39,841 bases of DNA from Streptomyces eurocidicus (GCF_002891295.1 NZ_LGUI01000016.1:1-39841); one strand, 5' to 3'; numbered from the stretch's first letter, positions 24,275-33,491 are shown. Numbers and translations are program-made. The notes: generated from the letters alone by a model not told the origin.

Positions 24275-25783
24275 TCATCGCCCCTGGAGCCGGGCCGCCG
24301 TGGAGCGCGCCGTGCCGAGCCTGCTGTAAAGGCGGTCACCGGGGCACTCCGTCGCGTAGCCGTCGCGGTGCCCGGAGATGACCTTGAGCTTGACCGAGGT
24401 CCCCTTCTTGAACAGGTTGCCGCCGCCGGACACCAGCGTCGTGGTGCCCCTCGGGTTGGCCCCGAACAGTCCGAGCTTCCAGGCGGTGATGGCGCCGACG
24501 GCGTTCACGGCCGCGGTGGGCGGGCTGCTCTTGTCGAATGTTCCGAGAACGGCGATGCCCATGCTGTTGGTGTTGAAACCGAGGGTGTGGGCGCCCATGA
24601 CGGCCTTGGCCACCCCGCCGGCGCGGCCCTCGTAGATCTTCCCGCACTTGTCGATAAGGAAGTTGTAGCCCAGGTCCCGCCAGCCGCTGCTCACCACGTG
24701 GTAGCGGTAGATACTGCGGATGACCGAGGCGGACTGAGCGCAGGTGTAGCGGTTGCCGGAGGCCGAGTGGTGGACGAAGGCGGCCCGCACGGTGTTGGTG
24801 TAGACGAAGCCCTTCTCGCGCAGCGACTCGTCGGCGCCCCAGCCGACCCGGGTGACGATCCGCGGGCGCGGGCCGACGTAGCGGCCGGTGTCGGCCATCG
24901 TCTGGTCGGTGTCGTCGAGGTCTCCGGGGTACGTGGCGTCGACCGGGTCCCCGTACTCGGAGACCCGGGGCACCGACGCGTCGTCGGGGTCCATCGGGTA
25001 CTCCGGGTCGTCGGCCCGGTGGCCGCCGCCCCGGCCGGCGCCGGTGGCGGCGATGTCGGCCACCGAGGCGGCCTTGCCGGCCGCCGGGATCTCGGTGGCG
25101 CCCAGCGGTACCAGCGGGGCGTTGGCGGCCGAGCTGGCGATCTCCTCCTCGGTGTCCGGCGGCGCCGCGGCACGTGTGCGGACCGGGTCGTCGCCCGGGT
25201 CGACGAGCTCCAGGCGCATCCCGGCCGGCAGGGCGCGGCCCTCCGGGGTCCGGTCGGCGACGGCCTCCGGGCGGACACGGACCTGGATGGCGTCGGAGGC
25301 GCCGACCCACAGCGGCGCGGTCGAACCGCGCAGCCGCCCGCCGCGGCCCTCGGCCGAGTCGAGGTCGGGGCGGTCGTCGTCATGGGTCTGCACGTCCTGC
25401 CACTTCGACCAGTCGCCGTTGGACACCGCGCGGGTGCGCACCTGGGCCAGGCCGCGCAGCTCGGCGGAGGCGTCGTCCCACACGATGCCGACCAGGGAGA
25501 AGGGCTTCACCTCCCGCTCCAGCAGCCCCTGCTCGGGGGCGGGCCCGCCCCCGTGGGCGCGGGCCCGGCCGCCGGCGGCGAGCGGGATCAGCGGCAGCGA
25601 GCGCGTCGAGCCGGGGATCGCCCGGGACGCGGCGGACACGTGCCCCTTGCTCCCGCGGGCCTCCGGGGCGGGGGAGGGAGCCGCCCCGTAGGAGGTCGCG
25701 AGGAAGGGCAGGGTGAGGGCGGCGGCGCATGCGGTCACGGTCGAGGAGACAAGAAATCCACGCATAAGAGAAATCCTGGACAT
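24275..25783 (-). CDS. Secreted N-acetylmuramoyl-L-alanine amidase, PGRP type
   Basis: A 502-residue exported protein that would cleave or bind peptidoglycan. It has a Sec signal peptide (hydrophobic VTACAAALTLPFLATSYGAA) and then about 280 residues of Pro/Asp-rich and beta-rich sequence. The C-terminal PGRP/amidase domain (about 310-480) contains IVTRVGWGADESLR, AFVHHSASGNRYTC near residue 336, YNFLIDKCGKIYEGRAGG and ISGHRDGYATECPGD near 468. The His residues and the last Cys are the expected zinc ligands. ATG at 25783 is given; an in-frame ATG at 25765 has a weak AGGA upstream and would still leave a full signal peptide. It is divergent from the TIGR03089 gene. Confidence 0.92.
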   Translation of the reverse strand: MSRISLMRGFLVSSTVTACAAALTLPFLATSYGAAPSPAPEARGSKGHVSAASRAIPGSTRSLPLIPLAAGGRARAHGGGPAPEQGLLEREVKPFSLVGIVWDDASAELRGLAQVRTRAVSNGDWSKWQDVQTHDDDRPDLDSAEGRGGRLRGSTAPLWVGASDAIQVRVRPEAVADRTPEGRALPAGMRLELVDPGDDPVRTRAAAPPDTEEEIASSAANAPLVPLGATEIPAAGKAASVADIAATGAGRGGGHRADDPEYPMDPDDASVPRVSEYGDPVDATYPGDLDDTDQTMADTGRYVGPRPRIVTRVGWGADESLREKGFVYTNTVRAAFVHHSASGNRYTCAQSASVIRSIYRYHVVSSGWRDLGYNFLIDKCGKIYEGRAGGVAKAVMGAHTLGFNTNSMGIAVLGTFDKSSPPTAAVNAVGAITAWKLGLFGANPRGTTTLVSGGGNLFKKGTSVKLKVISGHRDGYATECPGDRLYSRLGTARSTAARLQGR

Positions 25784-25801
25784 ATCCCGGCAGACATGTC
25801 C
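25778..25801. promoter_or_regulatory. Inverted repeat GGACAT-N12-ATGTCC in a divergent promoter region
   Basis: Two six-base arms (25778-25783 and 25796-25801) in inverted orientation overlap the first possible start of the PGRP amidase. They sit about 95 bases upstream of the divergent TIGR03089 gene. Spacing suits a dimeric regulator. If the amidase starts at 25765 the repeat would be entirely upstream. Confidence 0.35.
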
Positions 25802-25893
25802 ATTCAGCGGCTGACGGCCAGTCGGCCGTGGCGGCCGTCCCGGCGGGCTCCGGGCCTCGGCCGCGAACCGCCCCGGCGCGTACCCTGACGGCG

Positions 25894-26646
25894 ATGAACG
25901 CCACCGATCGCACCCCCGCCGACCTGCTGCGTTCCGCGCTCGCCGCGGACCCGGCCCGCCCGCTCGTGACCTTCTACGACGACGCCACCGGCGAACGCGT
26001 GGAACTGTCCGTGGCCACCTTCGCCAATTGGGTGGCGAAGACCGCCAATCTGCTCCAGGACGCCTACTCGGTCGAGCCGGGCGACCGGGTGGCCCTGCGC
26101 CTGCCCGCCCACTGGCAGACCGCCGTCTGGCTGCTGGCCTGTTCGTCCGTCGGCGTGGTGGCCGACGTGGGCGGCGACCCGGCCGCCGCGGACCTGGTCG
26201 TCAGCGGCCCGGACACCCTGGAGGAGGCGCGCGCGTGCTCCGGCGAGCGCGTGGCACTGGCCCTGCGCCCCCTGGGCGGCCGGTTCCCCCAGCCGCCGGA
26301 GGGCTTCGCCGACTATGCCGTCGAGGTGCCGAGCCAGGGCGACCGCTTCGCCCCGTACGCCCCCGTGGACCCGGACGCGCCCTGCCTCGTCGTGGGCGGT
26401 CTGGAGCTGACGGGCGCCCAGCTCGTGGAGCGGGCTCGTACGGACGCCTTCCAGCACGGGCTCGGCACGGACTCCCGGATGCTGTCCGGCCTGCCGTACG
26501 ACAGCTGGGACGGCCTCTCCGCCGGGCTCTTCGCCCCGCTGGCGGCCGGCGGCTCCGTGGTGCTCTGCCGCAACCTCGACCGGCTCTCCGGCGGCGGCCT
26601 GGACAAGCGCCGGGAGAGCGAGCGCGTCACCGTGACGGCCCTCTGA
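25894..26646 (+). CDS. TIGR03089 family protein (shortened AMP-binding-like)
   Basis: A 250-residue cytosolic protein resembling the N-terminal part of acyl-CoA synthetases. LVTFYDDATGERVELSVATF and GDRVALRLPAHWQTAVWLLA are typical of AMP-binding enzymes, and DSWDGLSAGLFAPLAAGGSV resembles the segment after the adenylation loop. The Ser/Thr/Gly-rich ATP loop (TSGTTGxPK) is absent: DAPCLVVGGLELTGAQLVERA occupies its place, and the C-terminal subdomain is missing. Adenylation activity is therefore unlikely, and the family's role is unknown. The ATG at 25894 lies seven bases after TACCCT, a possible -10, so expression may be leaderless. The first LCP gene follows 136 bases later. Confidence 0.85.
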   Translation: MNATDRTPADLLRSALAADPARPLVTFYDDATGERVELSVATFANWVAKTANLLQDAYSVEPGDRVALRLPAHWQTAVWLLACSSVGVVADVGGDPAAADLVVSGPDTLEEARACSGERVALALRPLGGRFPQPPEGFADYAVEVPSQGDRFAPYAPVDPDAPCLVVGGLELTGAQLVERARTDAFQHGLGTDSRMLSGLPYDSWDGLSAGLFAPLAAGGSVVLCRNLDRLSGGGLDKRRESERVTVTAL

Positions 26647-26782
26647 CGCTGCCGCATCCGCGCGGCCGCGCGATGATCGGGGGGACGCGCCGTCCCGGCG
26701 TGCCGAGCACCAGCGCGCGGCCCCCCGCGCGGACCAGGCCCCTACGGAGGCACGTACCACCCGGTGAGGGAGGGACGCAGCC

Positions 26783-28147
26783 GTGCACGACAGCATCGAT
26801 CTGCTCCCGCCGCCGCCCCGGCGGCGGCGCCGCTGGCTGCGCTGGCTGGCCCTGGGCCTGGTGGTGCTGGTGCTCGCCTCGGTGGCCGTGGGCTGGCTGC
26901 TCTACCGGCGGCTCGACAGCAACATCACCACGGACACCGCGACCGCGAACGAACTGGCGCGCTACGAGAAGCAGCGCCCCTCGGAGCTGGTGGCCGGTGC
27001 GCAGAACATCCTGATCATCGGCTCGGACACCCGCGACGGCCCCGGCAACCGCAGCTACGGCGAGGACAGCGGCCAGCGCTCGGACACCACGATCCTGCTG
27101 CACGTCGCCGCCGACCGGCGCAGCGCGACCGCCGTCAGCCTGCCGCGCGACCTGATGGCGAAGATCCCGGCCTGCCGGCGGCCGGACGGCGTCGAGACCA
27201 GCGAGCGGTTCGCCCAGTTCAACTGGGCCTTCGAGCTCGCGGGGGCGGCCTGCACCATCCGTACCGTCGAGAACATCAGCCATATCCGCATCAATCACCA
27301 TGTGATCGTCGATTTCAACGGCTTCAAGCGGCTGGTGGACTCGATCGACGGGGTCGAGGTGTGCCTCAAGCAGGCCGTGAACGACCCCGAGGCCCGGCTC
27401 AAGCTCCCGGCGGGCCGTCAGGTGCTGCTCGGGGAGCAGGCGCTCGGCTTCGTACGGGCCCGTTACAGCCTCGGCAACGGCAGCGACACCGAGCGGATGG
27501 GGCGGCAGCAGGAGTTCCTGGGGGCCCTGTTCAAGGAGATGCAGAGCAACGGCGTGCTGCTCAACCCGGCGCGGCTCTACCCGGTGCTGGACGCGGCGAC
27601 GTCCTCGCTGACCACGGACGCCGGCCTGGACACCCTGCGGAAGATGTACGACCTGGTGCGCACCGTGCGCGGCATCCCCAGCGACCGGGTCCAGTTCCTC
27701 ACGGTGCCGCGCCGCCCGTACCCGTACAACCCGGACCGCGACGAGCTCGTCCAGCCCGACGCCGATCAGCTCTTCGAGCAACTGCGCCGGGACCGCCCGG
27801 TGTCGGTGAGCGCCCACGTCCGGCCCGCGGACGGCAAGCCGGGCGGCAGATTCGGTGACAGCTCCGGCGGCAGCTCCGGCGGCAGGGCGGCGGGGAGCCG
27901 GCCGCGGGCCGAGGACGAGGACTGGACCCCGGAGCCCGAAGCCCCCGTGGAGTACGGCGGGCCCTCCGCCGGTTCACCCTCCTCCGGTTCGTTCTCCTCG
28001 GGTTCGCCCTCCTCCGGCGAGCGGTCCATCGCCCCTCCCGGCGCCTCCCCCATGAGCCCCCCGGCGAGCCCTTCGGCCGCCTCTCCGGCACGCACCGCCC
28101 CTCCCACATACGAGGGAACCACCGCAGCACACGGCATCTGTGGATGA
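26783..28147 (+). CDS. LCP (LytR-CpsA-Psr) family protein 1
   Basis: A 454-residue membrane-anchored enzyme expected to transfer glycopolymer chains from lipid carriers to peptidoglycan on the outer face. It has a basic N-terminus, one transmembrane helix (about 16-42) and an LCP domain (about 75-320) with NILIIGSDTRDG, SDTTILLHV, AVSLPRDLMAKIP and the arginine motif FVRARYSLGNGSDTERMGRQ. There is no LytR_C domain. Instead a Ser/Gly/Pro-rich tail (about 355-445, with PSSG-type repeats) ends in HGICG. A GTG start at 26783 follows GAGGGAGGGA. It is the first of five LCP genes in 10.3 kb. Confidence 0.93.
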   Translation: MHDSIDLLPPPPRRRRRWLRWLALGLVVLVLASVAVGWLLYRRLDSNITTDTATANELARYEKQRPSELVAGAQNILIIGSDTRDGPGNRSYGEDSGQRSDTTILLHVAADRRSATAVSLPRDLMAKIPACRRPDGVETSERFAQFNWAFELAGAACTIRTVENISHIRINHHVIVDFNGFKRLVDSIDGVEVCLKQAVNDPEARLKLPAGRQVLLGEQALGFVRARYSLGNGSDTERMGRQQEFLGALFKEMQSNGVLLNPARLYPVLDAATSSLTTDAGLDTLRKMYDLVRTVRGIPSDRVQFLTVPRRPYPYNPDRDELVQPDADQLFEQLRRDRPVSVSAHVRPADGKPGGRFGDSSGGSSGGRAAGSRPRAEDEDWTPEPEAPVEYGGPSAGSPSSGSFSSGSPSSGERSIAPPGASPMSPPASPSAASPARTAPPTYEGTTAAHGICG

Positions 28148-28191
28148 ATCACCCGAAGCGTATGATCGGCTTTTCGCATGCCCGAAGGGAT

Positions 28192-28206
28192 TGGGCAGAT
28201 TGCCCA
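28192..28206 (+). terminator. Small hairpin between LCP1 and LCP2
   Basis: TGGGCA-GAT-TGCCCA is a perfect six-pair stem in a less GC-rich spacer, 45 bases after the LCP1 stop. It may terminate LCP1 transcription. The spacer also suggests that LCP2 has its own promoter. Confidence 0.4.
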
Positions 28207-28374
28207 GTTGTAGGGGAGTGGAATTTGTCACCGGCGTCGCTTGACGCTGAACTGGGCGGATAGTGTGAGCGATCCGGTGCGCACGGTCGGCTGACCGCGC
28301 ACTGCACTGATGACGTGACCGAGCGCCTCTGGGGGGTAGGCGCCGCGTGGCACCGACGGAGGATTCAAGCGACC

Positions 28375-30126
28375 GTGGACGCGCAAGGCCGTGGGCGGGC
28401 GGGTGGCATCGACCCCGCCGACCAGTGGGTCTTCGACCCGAAAACCGGCAGCTACGAGCTGCGTCTTGACCAAGCCGAGGAGGCCGGGAAGGCCCCCGGG
28501 CACAGCTCCGGCTCCACCGCCGATGCCACGGCCGCTTCCGCCAAGCCCCGAAGCCCCAAGGCACCGCCCGGCCGCCGTGCCGTGCCGCCGCAGCGCGGCG
28601 GCGGTGGCGGCGGACGGCGGGCCGGAGCCAAGCCGGCCGTGGGCCGGCGGCGGCCCAAGCCGAAGAAGAGCACGAAGAAGAAGGTGCTGCTGTGGACCGG
28701 CGGCAGCCTCGCCTTTGTGCTGGTCGGCGGCTCGCTGGGCGGGTATCTGCTCTACCAGCACTTCAACAACAACCTCAACAAGATCGACGTCGGGGTGGAC
28801 AACGCCGCCGTCACCAAGGGCCCCGTCAACATCCTGGTCATCGGCACCGACAAGCGTGACGGCAAGGGCAACCAGGGGTACGGCGACGAGGGCAGCGTCG
28901 GCCACGCCGACACCACGCTGCTCTTCCATGTCTCCGAGGACCGGTCGAACGCCACGGCGCTCTCCATCCCCCGCGACATGATCACCGACATCCCGGAGTG
29001 CACCACCAAGAAGGACGGCACGACCAAGACGATCCCCGGCTCCACGGGCGTCCGCTTCAACGAGAGCCTCGGCCAGGAGGAGCGCGACCCGGGCTGCACC
29101 TGGCGGACCGTCGAGGCGCTCACGGGCCTGAAGGTCAGTCACTTCATGATGGCCGACTTCAACGCCGTCAAGCAGATGTCGTCGGCCGTCGGCGGCGTCG
29201 AGGTCTGCCTGGGCAAGGACATCGACGACCCCAAGTCGCACCTCAAGCTGAGCAAGGGCCGGCACAAGATCGAGGGTGAGGACGCGCTCGCGTTCGTCCG
29301 CACCCGGCACAGCGTGGGCTTCGAGAGCGACCTGGACCGGATCAAGCTCCAGCAGCAGTTCCTGAGTTCGATGATCCGCGAGATGAAGTCCGACGACACC
29401 TTCACCAACCCCAAGAAGCTCTACGACCTCGGTGACGCGGCGACGAAATCCCTGACGGTCGACACGGGAATAGGGTCCGTCAGCAATCTGACCAAGCTGG
29501 CGAAGGACCTCAGCCGGGTCAACATCAAGAACATCTCCTTCGTGACCGTCCCGGTCAAGGACAACCCCGCCGAGGGGAAGAACCACAAGACGGTCGTGCT
29601 CGACAAGACGAAGTCCGACCCGCTCTTCGCCATGGTCCGCGACGACGTCTCCCTCACCGAGGTGAAGGAGAAGGAGAAGAAGGAGCAGGAGAAGGCGGAC
29701 GCCGCCCAGGACGCCCTCCTCAAGGGGCCCAAGGCCGAGCCCGCGAACGTCCGGGTGAAGGTCCTGAACGGCAGCGGCCGGATCGGCGCGGCCCAGGAGG
29801 CCGTCGTCTGGATGCAGAACACCAAGGGCATGCGCCACACCAGCAACGGCGGCAACGCCGTCGGCGGCAAGAAGCTGGACAAGACCGTCCTGGAGTTCGC
29901 CCCGAACCAGGCCGATCAGGCGCGCCGGCTCGCGGAGGTCATGGGCCTGCCCGTCGAGGCGCTCAAGGTGGGCAAGACGGACGCCGCCCCGACCGCGGAG
30001 ATGACGCTCACGCTCGGCGCCGACTTCAAGGCCGCGGGCACGCCCGTCTCCGTTCCGACGCCCACGAAGGCGCCGGAAGGCATCCAAAAGGTCGAAGCGG
30101 ACGACAAGAACATCTGCGCCAAGTGA
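28375..30126 (+). CDS. LCP (LytR-CpsA-Psr) family protein 2, with LytR_C domain
   Basis: A 583-residue paralogue. It has a cytoplasmic start of about 100 residues (ADQWVFDPKTGSYELRLDQ, then a Pro/Arg/Gly-rich basic stretch) and one membrane helix (about 103-127). The LCP domain includes NILVIGTDKRDG, ADTTLLFHVSEDRSNATALS, IPRDMITDIP and FVRTRHSVGFESDLDRIKLQ. A Lys/Glu-rich linker leads to a LytR_C domain (about 455-560) starting at VRVKVLNGSG. It ends in KNICAK. The GTG start at 28375 has GGAGG at about 11 bases; an upstream GTG at 28315 is in frame but lies before that ribosome site. Confidence 0.93.
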   Translation: MDAQGRGRAGGIDPADQWVFDPKTGSYELRLDQAEEAGKAPGHSSGSTADATAASAKPRSPKAPPGRRAVPPQRGGGGGGRRAGAKPAVGRRRPKPKKSTKKKVLLWTGGSLAFVLVGGSLGGYLLYQHFNNNLNKIDVGVDNAAVTKGPVNILVIGTDKRDGKGNQGYGDEGSVGHADTTLLFHVSEDRSNATALSIPRDMITDIPECTTKKDGTTKTIPGSTGVRFNESLGQEERDPGCTWRTVEALTGLKVSHFMMADFNAVKQMSSAVGGVEVCLGKDIDDPKSHLKLSKGRHKIEGEDALAFVRTRHSVGFESDLDRIKLQQQFLSSMIREMKSDDTFTNPKKLYDLGDAATKSLTVDTGIGSVSNLTKLAKDLSRVNIKNISFVTVPVKDNPAEGKNHKTVVLDKTKSDPLFAMVRDDVSLTEVKEKEKKEQEKADAAQDALLKGPKAEPANVRVKVLNGSGRIGAAQEAVVWMQNTKGMRHTSNGGNAVGGKKLDKTVLEFAPNQADQARRLAEVMGLPVEALKVGKTDAAPTAEMTLTLGADFKAAGTPVSVPTPTKAPEGIQKVEADDKNICAK

Positions 30127-30281
30127 ACCCATCCCCCGCACACATGCATCTCACTATCGGACGACCGGTCAATTGAGCACGGCACGGCCGTACGATCCGC
30201 TCGGAGCGATCTGCGTGCACAGAGCGACGAGATACGACACGCCTGCCCATCGGGCCGGACGCAGCAGTTAGGGGAGCCCCC

Positions 30282-32189
30282 ATGGGGGACAGCAGTGTGC
30301 GGGGGCCGCGGGCGCGCGGCCGCGTCCCGGGGGCCCGCGACGGGCAGGAGACCGGCGACGCGACCGGGCAGGCCGAGAAGTCCGTGAAAGCGGAGAAGGC
30401 CGCGCAGTCAGAGAAGACCGCGAAGGCGGATAAGACCGGGCAAGCCGGGAAGAACGGACGGGCCGGGAACGCCGGGGCCGCCACCGGGAAGGCGGGCGCG
30501 GGCGTCACCGACGCGGGCGGGGCCACGGCCGGCGGCGCGTCCGGCACGGCCGAGGCCGCCGCCGGCCCGGCCGGTGACGGTGCGTCCGGCGGCAAGGGCC
30601 GTACCGGGCGGCGCTCCCGCGCGGCCCGAATAGCCCGCTGGACCGCGCTCTGCCTCGCGGTCCTCATCCTCGGCACCGCCGCCGCGGGGTACTTCTACTA
30701 CGAGCACCTCAACGGCAACCTCAAGAAGGACCCGCTCAACCTCGGCGACAAGCAGCTCGACCGGAGCGCCGCCAACGCCGCCGGCCAGCGCCCCCTGAAC
30801 ATCCTGATACTCGGCTCGGACAGCCGGAACAGCGCGGAGAACGTCGCCCTCGGCGGCGCCCGCGAGGACGCCGGCCGCAAGCCGCTCGCCGATGTGCAGA
30901 TGCTGGTGCACGTCTCGGCGGACCGCACCAACATGTCGGTCATCAGCGTCCCGCGCGACACCCGGGTGACGATCCCCAAGTGCACCGACCCGGAGGACGG
31001 CAAGGTCTACCGGGAGACCGACCACCAAATCATCAACACCAGCCTGATGAACGGCGGCCCCGGCTGCACGGTCGCCACCTGGGAGGAGCTCACCGGCATC
31101 CCGGTCGACCATTTCATGATGATCGACTTCGCCGGTGTGGTGAGCATGGCCGACGCCGTCGGTGGCGTCCCGGTCTGCGTCGACAACAACGTCTACGACG
31201 ACAAGTCCGGCCTGCGGCTGCGCAAGGGCCGGAGCAACGTCAAGGGCGAGCAGGCCCTCCAGTGGCTGCGCACCCGCCACGGCTTCGAGGACGGCAGCGA
31301 CATCGGCCGTACCCACGCCCAGCACATGTACATGAACTCGATGGTCCGCCAGCTCAAGTCGGGCACCAAGCTCTCCGACCCGGGCCAGCTCACCGACCTC
31401 GCCGAGGCCGCCACCAAGGCGCTCACGGTCGACAAGGACCTCGGCTCGGTCAAGAAGCTCTACGACCTCGCCAACGACATCAAGCGGGTGCCGTCCGGCC
31501 GGATCACCATGACCACGATGCCGTGGATCTCCGACCCGCAGAACCCGGACGCCCATGTGATCCCCAAGCCGGGCGACGCGGACAAGCTGTTCTCGCTGGT
31601 GCGCAACGACATCGCGCTCGACGGCAAGGACAAGAAGAAGGACGAGAAGAGCTCCTCGCCCGCGGCCCCGACCGGGCCCAGGAGCGCCGTCGACGTCACG
31701 GTCTTCAACGGCACCGGCACCGCCGCCCAGCCCGTGGCCGTCGGCCGGGGCTCCGACATCGCGGCCTTCCTGGTGAAGCAGGGCTTCAGCAAGGCCACGG
31801 CGGACTCCACGCCCAGGTCGCAGGCCGACACCACGCTCAGCTACGCGAAGGCGTCCCAGCGCGGCGACGCCGAGGCGCTGGCCAAGGCCCTGGGGCTGCC
31901 GGACAGCGCGCTGCGGATGTCCACGGCGGTCGACGGGCTGACCCTGGTCGTCGGCGGGGACTGGCGTACGGGCACGACCTACCCGAAGGCCCCGGACGAG
32001 GCACGGGGCGACGCCGGGAAGGACGGCGACAAGGGCGCGAAGGACGACCCGGACGCCAAGAACGACGGCAGGAACGGGGACAAGCCCCGGAGCAAGGGCG
32101 ACGACAACAAGGCGCCCGAGAGCGCGGATCCGCTCAACGGCAACGACACGTCGGCCTGTATGAAGGTCAACTCGCTGAATCGTTTCTGA
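30282..32189 (+). CDS. LCP (LytR-CpsA-Psr) family protein 3, divergent, with LytR_C domain
   Basis: A 635-residue paralogue. It has a long cytoplasmic low-complexity start rich in Lys/Ala/Gly (QAEKSVKAEKAAQSEKTAKA), a membrane helix (about 117-142) and an LCP domain with NILILGSDSRN and ISVPRDTRVTIPKC. Two otherwise constant positions differ: ADVQMLVHV replaces the usual D-T pair, and DIGRTHAQHMYM replaces the R-Q-Q helix of its paralogues. A LytR_C domain (about 468-565, VDVTVFNGTG) is followed by a charged tail with a Cys 10 residues from the end. The ATG at 30282 has AGGGGAG upstream. A strong double hairpin follows. Confidence 0.92.
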   Translation: MGDSSVRGPRARGRVPGARDGQETGDATGQAEKSVKAEKAAQSEKTAKADKTGQAGKNGRAGNAGAATGKAGAGVTDAGGATAGGASGTAEAAAGPAGDGASGGKGRTGRRSRAARIARWTALCLAVLILGTAAAGYFYYEHLNGNLKKDPLNLGDKQLDRSAANAAGQRPLNILILGSDSRNSAENVALGGAREDAGRKPLADVQMLVHVSADRTNMSVISVPRDTRVTIPKCTDPEDGKVYRETDHQIINTSLMNGGPGCTVATWEELTGIPVDHFMMIDFAGVVSMADAVGGVPVCVDNNVYDDKSGLRLRKGRSNVKGEQALQWLRTRHGFEDGSDIGRTHAQHMYMNSMVRQLKSGTKLSDPGQLTDLAEAATKALTVDKDLGSVKKLYDLANDIKRVPSGRITMTTMPWISDPQNPDAHVIPKPGDADKLFSLVRNDIALDGKDKKKDEKSSSPAAPTGPRSAVDVTVFNGTGTAAQPVAVGRGSDIAAFLVKQGFSKATADSTPRSQADTTLSYAKASQRGDAEALAKALGLPDSALRMSTAVDGLTLVVGGDWRTGTTYPKAPDEARGDAGKDGDKGAKDDPDAKNDGRNGDKPRSKGDDNKAPESADPLNGNDTSACMKVNSLNRF

Positions 32190-32194
32190 GCGGG

Positions 32195-32212
32195 GCCCGT
32201 CCCCGGACGGGC
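32195..32212. terminator. Hairpin after LCP3
   Basis: GCCCGTCC-CC-GGACGGGC is a perfect eight-pair stem six bases after the LCP3 stop. It is the first of two hairpins packed into the 63-base gap between convergent genes. Confidence 0.6.
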
Positions 32213-32213
32213 G

Positions 32214-32244
32214 GCCGTACGGGCCCGGGGTGGGCCCGTACGGC
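32214..32244. terminator. Bidirectional hairpin between LCP3 and the GT2 gene
   Basis: Arms 32214-32226 and 32232-32244 pair perfectly over 13 bases with a five-base loop. It lies between convergent stops and can serve both transcripts. Confidence 0.75.
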
Positions 32245-32252
32245 GTCGCGCG

Positions 32253-33266
32253 CTACTTCGTGACCGCCGGGCGGCGGCTGGCGATGACCTTGCGGGCGAG
32301 CGAGCGGGGGCTGGTCAGGAAGCCGAACCCCCACGACATGTGCATCGTCGCCAGGGCCACGGGGATCTGCGCCCGCGCCTTGAGCGGCAGGCCCTTGCCG
32401 GCGGGCACCGAGCCCGCGGCGATGGCCGCCAGATACCCGGCGGGCACGACCAGGCCCCAGGGGGTGACGGCCGCGCCGACCACCACGCCCGCGGCGATGG
32501 CCACGACGGCGGTCGGCGGCGCGAGGTAGCGGAGGTTGATCGAGCCCTGGTGGTAGCGGGCGACGACGTGCCGCCAGCGGCCGTAGTCCTTGTACTGCTT
32601 GGCGAGCGCCTTCACGCTCGGGCGCGGCCGGTAGGAGACCTTCAGCTCGGGCGAGAACCAGATCAGCCCGCCCGCCTCACGGATCCGGAAGTTCAGCTCC
32701 CAGTCCTGGGCGCGGATGAACTCCTCGTTGTAGCCGCCCTGCCGCTCCAGCGCCTCGCGCCGGAAGACGCCCAGGTAGACGGTCTCGGCGGGGCCGGCCG
32801 CGCCACCCGTGTGGAAGGCCGCGTTGCCCACGCCGATCTTCGAGGTCATGGCGGCGGCGACGGCGTGCTCCCAGTCGTTCTCGCCCTCGGCGTGCATGAT
32901 GCCGCCGACGTTCTGCGCGCCCGTCTCGTCGAGCAGCCGCACGGCCGTCGCGATGTAGTTCGGCGACAGCATGCCGTGGCCGTCCACGCGCACCACGATC
33001 GGGTGACGGGACGCCTTGATCGCGGCGTTGAGGGCGGCGGGCGTCCGGCCGGTGGGGTTGGGCACGGTGTGCACCCGGGGGTCTTCCCTGACGAGCTCGG
33101 CGGCGATCTCGTCCGTGCGGTCCGTGGACGGACCGAGGGCGATCACGACCTCCAGCTCACCGGCGTACTCCTGTTCGAGAATGTGCCGTACAGAGGTGCG
33201 CAGATGCCGCTCCTCGTTGAGCACCGGCATGATCACGGAAACGGCGGGCGGCTGCTGTTCGGGCAT
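32253..33266 (-). CDS. Glycosyltransferase family 2 protein
   Basis: A 337-residue GT2 enzyme embedded between LCP genes on the opposite strand. The GT-A domain starts at AVSVIMPVLNEERHLRTSV, with VIALGPSTDRTDEIAAELV, RVDGHGMLSP as the metal-binding acidic site (about 95) and AQDWELNFRIREAGG near 195. Two hydrophobic segments near residues 255-290 suggest membrane attachment. The pattern resembles succinoglycan- or dolichol-type GT2 enzymes, but the substrate is unknown. The LCP context suggests that it builds part of a wall glycopolymer. The start at 33266 fits the domain. Confidence 0.92.
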   Translation of the reverse strand: MPEQQPPAVSVIMPVLNEERHLRTSVRHILEQEYAGELEVVIALGPSTDRTDEIAAELVREDPRVHTVPNPTGRTPAALNAAIKASRHPIVVRVDGHGMLSPNYIATAVRLLDETGAQNVGGIMHAEGENDWEHAVAAAMTSKIGVGNAAFHTGGAAGPAETVYLGVFRREALERQGGYNEEFIRAQDWELNFRIREAGGLIWFSPELKVSYRPRPSVKALAKQYKDYGRWRHVVARYHQGSINLRYLAPPTAVVAIAAGVVVGAAVTPWGLVVPAGYLAAIAAGSVPAGKGLPLKARAQIPVALATMHMSWGFGFLTSPRSLARKVIASRRPAVTK

Positions 33267-33491
33267 GGTTCCTCGGGGGTACGGGGGTCACTCACCGGAC
33301 GCGCGGGGGGCGGCGGACTCGTCGGTCACGTTACCGCCAATGGCGGAGGCCGACGCTCCCGGCCGGGTGGCGGGCGTGACCCCGAACGGCGTGGGGGCGC
33401 GGTCCATAGATCGTATGGGCATACCGTGACCGCTCCCTGGCCCTTCCGGGCCCGGCCCCGTCCTGGTCCCGACCGTCGCGGAGGTCTCGCC

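Noticed and set aside
28241..28266. TTGACG and TAGTGT upstream of LCP2 as a promoter
   Set aside because: The spacer is only 14 bases, too short for the principal sigma factor.
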